Positions 36,281 through 45,739 of a stretch of 64,000 nucleotides of DNA are shown here, piece by piece. Position 1 is the stretch's first letter; each line of letters begins with the position of its first letter. This DNA comes from Haematococcus lacustris (taxonomy: Eukaryota > Chlorophyta > Chlorophyceae > Chlamydomonadales > Haematococcaceae). The position numbers were made by a program, and so were the translations under genes. Location of the stretch: assembly GCA_030144725.1 (NCBI GenBank), contig JASKMD010000014.1, positions 5,284,106 through 5,348,105 on the forward strand. The letters run 5' to 3'. The notes below the pieces were generated by a model, which ran no database searches, had not been told where the DNA came from, and saw only the letters and a list, made by a program, of their open reading frames with translations.

Positions 36281-36854
36281 TGGTGTTGCTGCTGTTGGGT
36301 GGCTAGCCACGCCTGCAGGGGAGGGGGGCGGCAGCCAGGTGCAGGCAGGGGGGGGGCAACAGTCAGGGCACACCAGAAAAGACCCAGGTGGGTAACTCTC
36401 AGGGCAGGGTCAGGAGCAGCATCTGAGCTTCATCTGAGCTTCACCACATCCTCTGACAGCCGCACAGTGTGACACACAGTGTAACTCTGGTGCCATTGCA
36501 ATCCTTAACCTCCATGCACCCCACCTCCATGCACCCCCATCACACATCCTGCCCCGGACTGGTCCTATGAAACTTAGGGACGGCCACAAGCCGCACCCAC
36601 CTGTGCCAGCTGCTGATCATTGCCAGGCTGGGCGCCCCCCCAAGGCCCCGGCCCCAGCCCCAGCCCCCCGCCCTCAGGCCAGCCCTCCAGGCCATGTTGC
36701 CCCGTCTGGGTCACTCCTGGGGGCTGGAAGGTCACACCTCCAGAGGGTGCGGGGGCATGAGGGGGACCAGGGGCGGTCTGCCCTGACCCCGAGCCCCTCC
36801 CCTGCTCCATGGCCACGACCCAAGGTTGATGAGGGGAGAGGGGGGTCTGTGGCC

Positions 36855-39514
36855 GGGGCTAGCGCGTGGGCCAGGGTGGAGGGGGTCCCAGGCCAGGCCA
36901 GCTTCGTGGGCAATGCTGGCCAGTGCTGCCTGCTTGTCGCTGTAGTCAGGGCCTTCCAGCTGGTGAGCGCACCCCAGGGCAGTGGGGGGAGGAGGGCAGG
37001 GGGAAGGCAGTCAAGGGGCGGGAAGGGTAGGGAAGGGCAGGGTAGTGAGGGGAAGCAGTAAGGGGGTGGGGGGGGTCATGGCTTCGGTGGTGGCATCACA
37101 GACCACCGCTGCGCTTGCAAACGCATTAGGTGATGATGTATCACCCTCACCCCCAAACCTCTGCCAACTTCAACCCCTAGCAACGCCTGGTTGCACCACC
37201 CTCATACCATCTGCCCACCTGACTGCCTCACTGTCCCACCCCACCCCCACCCCCACCCCCACCCCCACCCCCTAACCACCTTCGCATTGACTAGCACCCA
37301 CCCCCCTGACATCCCACTCCTGTCCTCCCCCCCCTGACCTTCCCCCCCTGCCCCTTCCCCTCGACCCCCCCCCCCCCCGCACCCAGGCACCCCTCCCTCC
37401 GCCCGCAGCTCACCCCGCAGCCATCTGATCATATCCCTGCTGACCTCCCACGCTTCGTGTGTGTCCGGGTTAATGACTTGCTCCACAAACCCCTGTTTGT
37501 ACTGCTTGCTGAACAGCGCCTGCAGCTTCTGCAGCTCCTCAAAGTCAGGCAACCTCTGCGTGCAAGCACCTCACCCCACCACACACCATAGCTCTTGCAT
37601 CACACAACATCACACTGCACATCACACCACACCACACCAGGTCACACCATCACTTCAAAATGCAGTGTTGCCAATGCCTATCCTCTCCAAAACCTGCCCC
37701 TGGTACTGCCACCAACGCTGCCCCTGCTGCTGCTGCTGCTGCCCCTGCTGCTGCCCCTGCTGCTGCCCCTGCTGCCCCTGCTGCTGCCCCTGCTGCTGCT
37801 GCTGCTGCTGCACTGGGTGCTGACCCTGCTGGCAGTGCTGCTGGAACTGAGCGCAGCTAAGCCTTGCCACCCCCCTAGCAGGGGATGGGGGGTGGGTAGG
37901 GTGGGGTGGTGGGTGGGTGAGTGGGCCTTGACAACCTTGGCAGCCAGGAGGCCAGCCAGTGTGCAGCAGGCAAGCAGCAGGGAGAGGCGGTCTGAGGGGC
38001 CTGGCAGCCAGTCAGGTGGGACCGTGATGGTGGGTTTGAGAGGCTGTCTGAGTCACTCCACGTCACGTGACCTCCCTCACATGGGCAGCGAAGATGATGG
38101 AGCTGACGGCGGCCATGATGTCACTGGGCACCACAGCCTCCTGCACCAGTTGGTGTGCCCGCCCCCTCCACCGCTTTCAAGTACAGCTCAAGCCGGTCCC
38201 AAGCCTGAAAGCAGGCACGCCAGCTGAACCCCTCATCTGCACTGTCCCTGCACCAGCACCCCTGGCCTGAAAACCCCATCCCCTCTCACTCCTGAAGACA
38301 CATCAAGATTGCCGACAGCTGGTGGATGACAAGCTGCGGCGCACTGACCTCTGCAGGTAGTCAGCAGCCTGGCAGCAGCAGACAGTCAGACGCCAACCTC
38401 AGGGTGGCTGGGCAGTGCCAAGCAGCAGCTCCTGCCTGGCAGTCAATGACAGCCACTTGGCTACAAGACCCAGCAGCCAAGAGAGCCGACAGCCAGCAGG
38501 CAGCAGCCCATGACAGCCTTCCCATGGCTAAAAAAGAGCTGATAGCTGGTGGAGGGGAAGTTGGCAGCAAGTAAGGTCCCTAGCCTGGTCACAGTGAGCG
38601 ACGGCCTGGAGCCAACAGCCGTACATCAGCACATAGTTGCATGCCATCCCCACTCCCCCAAGTAGCTCCAATCAGGCACCAGGCATCAGGCATTACCACT
38701 CTGAAAGACATTCAGCCAGCGATGGCATGCCACCCCCATCCACATCCCGTCCACCCTCTATTGGCCACACCCAGCCACAGCTTATCCTGTGGTGGTGAAG
38801 AGGTTAGGGTTTAAGTTTAGAGGTCATGGTTATGGTCACCCTCCCCCCTCCTCCTCCCCCTCCTCCCCCTCCTCCCCCTCCTCCCCCTCCTCCCCCTCCT
38901 CCCCCTCCTCCCCCTCCTCCCCCTCCTCCCCCTCCTCCCCCTCCTCCCCCTCCTCCCCCTCCTCCCCCTCCCCCTCACCCGCTCTGCCACAGCTCATGCT
39001 GTGATGGTGCAGATCCCCACGATCCGTGATCTTACACCAGCCACTGTGAATCATCATGTCTCACACATGGGTACATGCACATGGGTACCGCACACCCACC
39101 CACACCATCACTCTATATCACACTGACGGGCCACACATGGCACCAAGTAGGGTCCAGGTCCCCAGGACTGTCGCTAGCCCCCTGCACTTAAAGGGCTGCA
39201 CAAGCAGTCAGTCGCCCCCTCTGCCTCGCCCCCACAGGCACCCGTTCTCAGCAGAGGGCTGATTGTGCTCAGTGCAGGGGCGCTCCCGCATGCCTCCCAC
39301 CCTCATCACCCAGCAGCCTCCACAACCACCTCAGGCCACCACACCCACCGCCTCCACCACCTCACCCCAGCTGCCACCTGGCCCACGGGCTCTTGCCACT
39401 CCTCCTCACCATGTCCATCATCTCCTCCCTCACCACACTCTCCACCCGTCTCCATGCCATGTCTGTGTCCCCCTCTCGCAGCAGATCTGCTACTTCTCTG
39501 CGCAGCTTCTTAAT
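36855..39514 (-). CDS. IST1-like ESCRT-III regulator (multi-exon; ends uncertain)
   Basis: IST1 proteins bind Vps4/ESCRT-III at multivesicular bodies and in abscission. Seen on the minus strand, in order: 39410-39514, 35 residues IKKLRREVADLLREGDTD, then VESVVREEMMDM, closely resembling the IST1 helix segment; about 38081-38177, VVPSDIMAAVSSIIFAAH (IST1 CPxDLxEAxxSLIFAAPR segment); 37414-37555, RLPDFEELQKLQALFSKQY, then GFVEQVI (IST1 LPEL..LRxLFxxKYGxxF segment); about 36855-36959, ALASIAHEAGLAWDP (KxxLLxEIAxEhxxxW segment). The spacing and order are those of IST1. A possible first exon MGCFTSKTK lies at about 39803. Gln/Ala-rich frames down to about 35300 may be the C-terminal tail. Exon joins between these blocks were not all resolved. 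Confidence 0.68.
37715..37812. repeat. CTG/CCCCTG repeat between IST1-like exons
   Basis: Mixed (GCTGCT)n and (CTGCCC)n. On the minus strand it reads as poly-Gln (QQQGQQQGQQ) and could be an exonic Gln tract or intronic. Confidence 0.85.
38842..38976. repeat. 9-bp satellite (CCCCCTCCT)n
   Basis: About 15 units in an intron of the IST1-like gene. Poly-Pro and poly-Glu/Gly frames here are artefacts. Confidence 0.95.
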
Positions 39515-39814
39515 CTGTGGTGGAAGGCAGGTGTGCAGGCGCATCAGGGTAAGGGAGCTATCCCAGGGGCCAATTGCAACCGCCACTGCCCAACTCGGGG
39601 CGTACGTTGCGAACGCGACGGGGTGTGCGCCTGCTTTATCCTCGCGCAGCCCAAACGACACTGCAGTGCGACAGGCAACCGCGCAGGTGAGGGCCGCAAC
39701 ACGCCATCGCCCGCTGGCAGGCATCGCTCAACAGCACCATTGCCAAACCTGCATCCCGAGCGCTGAGGCGGAGACCTTCGTCTTCGATGTGAAGCAGCCC
39801 ATCTGGGCCCCCTC

Positions 39815-40478
39815 CTTGTTGATTGGGTCCTTGACCTCTCTGCAGACTCCTCTTTATGCTGAGGCGCCGTCAGACGCCGTCAGAACCTGATAGAAAACTC
39901 AACGGCCGAGGTAGGCAGCCCGCCACAGGTCGCCATCATTACGCGACACGCAGCGAGCTGCTTTGCTGTGTAGCTCTCTTACTAATGGCGGTGGATTCCC
40001 GTCTCGGCGATCAGCACACGAGTGACTTGTCCAGCACCTTTTTTTGAGTCCATGCTCCCCCCCCCCCCCTCCTCAAAAGCAACGGTTCGTAGAAGACGGT
40101 GAAGCAGGTTCTGCATCCTACAGCCCTCTTGCTATGCTCAAACTAAGCAATAGTTATGACTTATCACAAAAGACAGTGGGTTTTTTTCACGAGTGCACAG
40201 GCTGCGACTGGGGCGTGCCCGTTTATACTAGCTGCAGGCCAAAACTGGCGGAAAAGGTGTAGCAATGAGCCCACCTCCCTCTTAGGTCAAGCTTCTCTAA
40301 GACAGCGTTTGCAAACGCTCATACACAGTAACTTGCCTATTCCGGACACCCCTTTTCTCGTGTTCTCTTGTTTCTTCACCGAAAGCCCCCCCTTCTTTTC
40401 GCGCATCGCATTGTTTGGTAGTTGCTAGGGTGGTTGTCGGGGTTGCGTCATGTTTGCGCGTTGTGGGAGGCGAGATCC
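39815..40478. other. Upstream of the IST1-like gene, no gene seen
   Basis: Contains homopolymers (T7, C11). Only short frames without recognisable features. Confidence 0.4.
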
Positions 40479-42055
40479 CCGCCCCGCCCCGCCCCGCCCC
40501 GCCCCGCCCCGCCCCGCCCCGCCCCGCCCCGCCCCGCCCCGCCCCGCCCCGCCCCGCCCCGCCCCGCCCCCGCCCCGCCCCCGCCCCGCCCCGCCCCGCC
40601 CCGCCCCGCCCCCGCCCCGCCCCGCCCCGCCCCGCCCCGCCCCGCCCCGCCCCGCCCCGCCCCGCCCCGCCCGCGCCCCGCCCCGCCCCGCCCCGCCCCG
40701 CCCCGCCCCGCCCCGCCCCGCCCCGCCCCGCCCCGCCGCCGCCCCGCCCCGCCCGCCCCGCCCCGCCCCGCCCCGCCCCGCCCCGCCCCGCCCCGCCCCG
40801 CCCCGCCGCCGCCCCGCCCCGCCCCGCCCCCGCCCCGCCCCGCCCCGCCCCGCCCCGCCCCGCCCCGCCCCGCCCCGCCCCGCCCCGCCCCGCCCCGCCC
40901 CCGCCCCGCCCCGCCCCGCCCCGCCCCGCCCCGCCCCGCCCCCGCCCCGCCCCGCCCCGCCCCGCCCCGCCCCGCCCCGCCCCGCCCCGCCCCGCCCCGC
41001 CCCGCCCCGCCCCGCCCCGCCCCGCCCCGCCCCGCCCCGCCCCGCCCCGCCCCGCCCCGCCCCGCCCCGCCCCGCCCCGCCCCGCCCCGCCGCCCCGCCC
41101 CGCCCCGCCCCGCCCCGCCCCGCCCGCCCCGCCCCGCCCCGCCCCGCCCCGCCCCGCCCCGCCCCGCCCCGCCCCGCCCCGCCCCGCCCCGCCCCGCCCC
41201 GCCCCGCCCCGCCCCGCCCCGCCCCGCCCCGCCCCGCCCCGCCCCGCCCCGCCCCGCCCCGCCCCGCCCCGCCCCGCCCCGCCCCGCCCCGCCCCGCCCC
41301 GCCCCGCCCCGCCCCGCCCCGCCCCGCCCCGCCCCGCCCCGCCCCGCCCCGCCCCGCCCCGCCCCGCCCCGCCCCGCCCCGCCCCGCCCCGCCCCGCCCC
41401 GCCCCGCCCCGCCCCGCCCCGCCCCGCCCCGCCCCGCCCCGCCCCGCCCCGCCCCGCCCCGCCCCGCCCCGCCCCGCCCCGCCCCGCCCCGCCCCGCCCC
41501 GCCCCGCCCCGCCCCGCCCCGCCCCGCCCCGCCCCCGCCCCGCCCCGCCCCGCCCCGCCCCGCCCCGCCCCGCCCCGCCCCGCCCCGCCCCGCCCCGCCC
41601 CGCCCCGCCCCGCCCCGCCCCGCCCCGCCCCGCCCCGCCCCGCCCCGCCCCGCCCCGCCCCGCCCCGCCCCGCCCCGCCCCGCCCCGCCCCGCCCCGCCC
41701 CGCCCCGCCCCGCCCCGCCCCGCCCCCGCCCCGCCCCGCCCCGCCCCGCCCCGCCCCGCCCCGCCCCGCCCCGCCCCCGCCCCGCCCCGCCCCGCCCCGC
41801 CCCGCCCCGCCCCGCCCCGCCCCGCCCCGCCCCCGCCCCGCCCCGCCCCGCCCCGCCCCGCCCCGCCCCCGCCCCGCCCCGCCCCGCCCCGCCCCGCCCC
41901 GCCCCGCCCCGCCCCGCCCCGCCCCGCCCCGCCCCGCCCCGCCCCGCCCCGCCCCGCCCCCGCCCCGCCCCGCCCCGCCCCGCCCCGCCCCGCCCCGCCC
42001 CGCCCCGCCCCGCCCCGCCCCGCCACGCCACGCCACGCCACGCCACGCCACGCCA
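40479..42055. repeat. 1.5-kb pentanucleotide satellite (CCCCG)n, ending in (CGCCA)n
   Basis: About 310 units with occasional length variants (CCCCCG, CCGCCG, CCCG), then seven CGCCA units at about 42021-42055 abutting a hAT remnant. On the minus strand the unit is GGGGC, a strong G-quadruplex-type sequence. All six frames are open or nearly so, giving spurious ORFs of 530-600 codons (PAPPRP, GRGGAG). Confidence 0.98.
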
Positions 42056-42440
42056 CGTCAGCCGGTGTGGAGCGTCAGTTCAGTGTTTTCAACTTGATCT
42101 GGAGCGACAAGCACAGCCGCTTGCTCATGGGGCGCTTGTGGGCCATGGCCTATATTACTTCAACACGCAGGCGTTGGAGCGTGATGAGCAACAGCTGCAG
42201 AGGAGGAGCTGGATGGCTAGCCTGCCTGTAGGGGCTTCAGTGGCCTAGTGTCGGCATCGGACATTGCATGACATTGCTAGTATAGGGTGCTGGATTGCAC
42301 CTGACGGGGTGATAGTGGGGTGTGAGTGGGTGGTGGATGGGAGTGGGAGTATGGTAATGAAGAATGACATTTGACAGGTTTGATATGGCATGGCAAACAC
42401 TTGCATGAGGCCTGCACTTGACAGTGGAGGAGTATCTGCT
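42056..42440 (+). mobile_element. hAT transposase C-terminal remnant 1
   Basis: TSAGVERQFSVFNLIWSDK is the conserved start of the hAT dimerisation domain (S-x-x-R-x-F-S...L). Relative to remnant 2 (45240-45660), a 2-nt loss after MAY shifts the frame. Similarity to remnant 2 continues through the 3' non-coding part to about 42440. The 5' side is cut by the CCCCG satellite. Confidence 0.8.
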
Positions 42441-42725
42441 AATTATTTGGGGTGTGCATTTTCAGGGAAAACAGTGCAAGTCTGAAAACATGAAAAACTG
42501 AAGATTCACAAGCCTGCTTGTAACCCGGACGCAATACACCACAAATGAGCAAACACGGTTCACCAGCCAAATCATATCGATCTGATTAGGATCCGTATGG
42601 CTCGACGGGTTCTACACAACACTCCCTCACGGGTGCTTAAACAACATGATCCCTAACCAGTGAATTCCTTAGCAAACATCCTTACAGCTACATGCTAGGA
42701 TACAGAAATGAACAACGTTAAATGA
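42440..42725. repeat. Dispersed 280-bp repeat, copy A
   Basis: Shares GGGGTGTGCATTTTC, GCCTGCTT(G/A)TAACCCGGACG, ATGAGCAAACACGG and ATCCTTACAGCTACATGCT with copy B at 55125-55395, in the same orientation. No coding features. Confidence 0.9.
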
Positions 42726-42794
42726 CATTGACAAGACCGACACACGCACAAGCGCCTGACCATCCAACATATCCAAGGGATCCAAGGGATGACT

Positions 42795-43300
42795 TCATGC
42801 GCAGGTGCGGTTGTGAACACGCAGCCACATGCCCCCCAAAGGGGTTGTCGTCAGCCCGGTCCATGTGCGCACTGGGTGTTCCTGCATCGGCGCTAGCTCG
42901 AAGCTGAATTGGCGAACCATCCGGACCAGCGCCACCCGCGCCTCCTGCATCGCGAACCGCGCTCCTGGACAACTCCTGCGTTCAATGACCCGCGTCAGAC
43001 CACAGCTCAGGACACAGCTGTTGTGCATGTCAACATGGTGCGGCACAATCTGCAACGATGCCGCGCCGTCGTGTTGGGAGCCGCAAGTCGCTACACGAGG
43101 ACCTTTAGGTCGCACCGACCGATGCTTATACAAGCGACGGCGTTCTTAGCGCGCCCACCTTGCACCGTGGCCAAAGGGCATAAAGCTGGCCTTGGCGGTT
43201 GCGTCCATGGCGTCCGGGTGGCCGACCAAGTGGCGCTCCGGCTTGAATTCAGCAACGTCCGGCCAAACGTTCGCGTCGTGGTGGTAGGAGTGGATGGGCA
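42795..43300 (-). pseudogene. Cytochrome P450, copy 4: two-exon 3' fragment
   Basis: Exon 42795-42975 ([20 protein letters not shown] to the stop) and part of exon 43159 to about 43300 (SYHHDANVWPDVAEF, PERHL, FGHGAR). Both are near-identical to copy 2 (58005-58185 and 58369-58511), including the intervening intron, the phase-2 split in the heme loop and the 3' flank. Similarity stops abruptly within the exon at about 43300, so this is a segmental duplicate of about 580 bp. It cannot make a P450. Confidence 0.9.
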
Positions 43301-45020
43301 TCGCCCCAGCCTCCCTGCCCTGGCGGCAGATCGATGCGAGTTTGTCCATCTATGACGCTCTGATGGCCATATGGGGGTGGATAGGCAGTACGGAGGGTGG
43401 GATGGCAGTAAGGGGCAGTGAGGGGGTGGGAGGAGGTGTGCGGGTGTGCTGGGGCTGGGAGGGGGTGGGGGTACGAGGGGTCGCGAGGGTGTGAGGGGGC
43501 AGGGTCCGGTCTACACATTGTGCATGACGTTGCGAGGTGGTGGGGGTGGTACGGTAAGGAGACCCCAAAAGTGTTTCCCTCCTCTCTCCACCTCAGGCGT
43601 TCCCAACTACCTGGAAACCACCCCCCTGTGATAGAAAGCCCGTATCTCCGCAGCCAACGAGTCAAAAATAGATGTAAACAGTGCTTTAAACAGAGGAGAC
43701 TCAAAGCTACGAGATGGCCGACGCAGCAAAAACTATCTCGCTCTCAGCGGTGCTCAGTGCCTGCCCAAAGATCGACATTTGAATTCATGCGATTTTGCCT
43801 CATGCGAGGCGCGCCACACTAGCACGCTTCGCCACACCGTTGTTGCTGGCACCTGCAACGCGCAGCAGCAGTCGGAACATGATTTGATTTTGGCATGTGG
43901 ACGCGACGACGGCAGTCGTGACGACTGGATACCACTATTAGCATTTGGAGCTGCTGCTGGCGCTGGTGCATTCCCGGCTGCTCTAATACGCTTAACAAGG
44001 TGCTAGGTGCAGTACGTGGTGTTGTCTCACCTTGCTTTGCTGCCCTCGACTTGTTAGCTGCAGGTGCCTCACGCTTCCGTGACGTGCTTGCCGCTGCCAG
44101 CTGTTGCTGCTGCTGAGGGGGTGCACCAGCAGGCACAGCCAGCTCAGGGATGGTGCCTGCAAGTGTCAGCTGCTGCTGAGGGGGCTTGGGGTGATGGGAG
44201 GTGAAGGATAAGGAGATGGGTGAAGGAGAGGTAGGGGGGAGGAGGCGAGGAGAAGGAGAGGTAGGGGGGAGGCTGGGCTGTTGGGAGGAGGGGCTATTGG
44301 GAGGTGGGCGGTGAGGACGAGGTTGGGAGATGGTGGGTCAAGCTGTGTTGGTGGTGGCCACGTGGCGGAGTGGTAAGCCAAGCTCGGTCGGCTCCTCGTG
44401 CACCTGTAGCCATCAGCATGTGTACCTTGTAAGCGGTATAACTTGTCACATACAAACCCAATGATTGAGTTGCATAGTACCACGGACGCGTTAATGAGTA
44501 TGCTATAAAAAATCTGTGTGAGGTCAGGCTGTTTGTTCAATGGTCCAAAACATAAAGCGGATCATAGCTGGAGGGGGTGACTAGTCCCTACTGTGCCGCC
44601 CACCATTACAGCGATACAGCGCTGCCACACACAGTTTCGAGTTTCTTCACATCCTCGCCAAGCGGCCTGCACCATCAAGAAGCTCGCGCAGCCATGTTTG
44701 CCGGACTTCGGTGGTGTGCGCCACCAACATGTCGTGCATCGCTAACGGATAGCCAAGGACGTAGCTTACCAGTGTAGCTAACCGCGGTCTGCGATTGGGA
44801 CACATCCGGGGTCACATGTGGCTGCCCGCATCGAAAGACTCCGATGGCAATTCCAGTCGAACATTAAACGCGCAATATCGCATTGCAGCAGACGCAGCAA
44901 GCGTTACATCAAATGATGGAGTAGATGGGCCGCAGTTGCATGAAGATTACCAACCCCATGTTGGGAACGCCTGAGTCCACCTTTCTAGCCCTCCTTGTTC
45001 AAACCTTGTTCTAGCCCTCC
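43300..45020. other. No confident gene; purine-rich tract and a dispersed repeat
   Basis: 43380-43560 is GGGTGG/GAGGGG-rich. A minus-strand frame at 43819-44136 is Gln/Lys/Arg-rich and not recognised. 44180-44345 is GGAGGAG-rich. 44580-44975 is homologous, inverted, to 55386-55800 (shared GTTGCATGAA.ATTAC.AACC and AAAGACTCC.ATGGC). Confidence 0.5.
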
Positions 45021-45239
45021 TTGTTCAAACCTTGTGTGTCTCTAGCTCCTTCGCTTCGCGAGGTCTCTCCCCCTTCTCCTTTAGCTCCCTTCCCCCTAAA
45101 ATGCTGGTTCCTCTTGCTTCTAGGTTTCCCCCTCTCTTACACCTCTCACCTCTCACCGATAACACAGTTCTTTTCTCCTTCATTCCTTAGTGTAACAACT
45201 ACTACTACCCCAATGCTACTGGAGGTGGCACAGCGGGTG

Positions 45240-45660
45240 TTTTGCACCCCGGCCACGTCAGCCGGTGTGGAGCGTCAGTTCAGTGTTTTCAACTTAATCT
45301 GGAGCGACAAGCGCAGCCGGCTGCTCATGGGGCGCTTGTGGGCCATGGCCTATGTATATTTTAACACGCGGGCGCTGGAGCGTGATGAGCAACCCTTTGC
45401 TCCCACAGCTGCAGAGGAGGAGCTGGATGGCTAGCCTGCCTGTAGGGGCTGCAGTGGCCTAGTGTCGGCAGCGGACATTGCATGACATTGCCAGTACAGG
45501 GTGCTGGATTGCACCTGACAGGGTGGGAGTGGGGTGGGAGTGGGTGGTGGATGGGAGTGGGGGTATGGTAATGAAGGATGCCATTTGACAGGTTTGACAT
45601 GGCATGGCAGACACTTGCATGAGGCCTGCACCTGACAGTGGAGGAGTACCTGCTGGTTAT
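45240..45660 (+). mobile_element. hAT transposase C-terminal remnant 2
   Basis: Frame ending at 45434: TSAGVERQFSVFNLIWSDK, R-S-R-L, M-A-Y-V-Y-F-N-T-R-A-L-E, matching the hAT dimerisation domain to the stop. Upstream, 45021-45230 is Pro/Ser-rich in this frame and may be intron. No other transposase exons seen. The 3' flank to about 45660 is shared with remnant 1. Confidence 0.82.
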
Positions 45661-45739
45661 ACGGACTAGCGCGTCGAACAGTGCGAAGCAGTCAAATGCG
45701 AGTCAAAAGCAGTCAAACGCAAGTCAAATGCAGGCAAAC

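Noticed and set aside
40297..42248. Open frames of 530-608 codons (PAPPRP / GRGGAG) on both strands
   Set aside because: They are translations of a (CCCCG)n satellite; every frame is open because the unit contains no stop.
44355..44430. tRNA-like A box (GTGGCGGAGTGG)
   Set aside because: No matching B box or cloverleaf could be drawn downstream.
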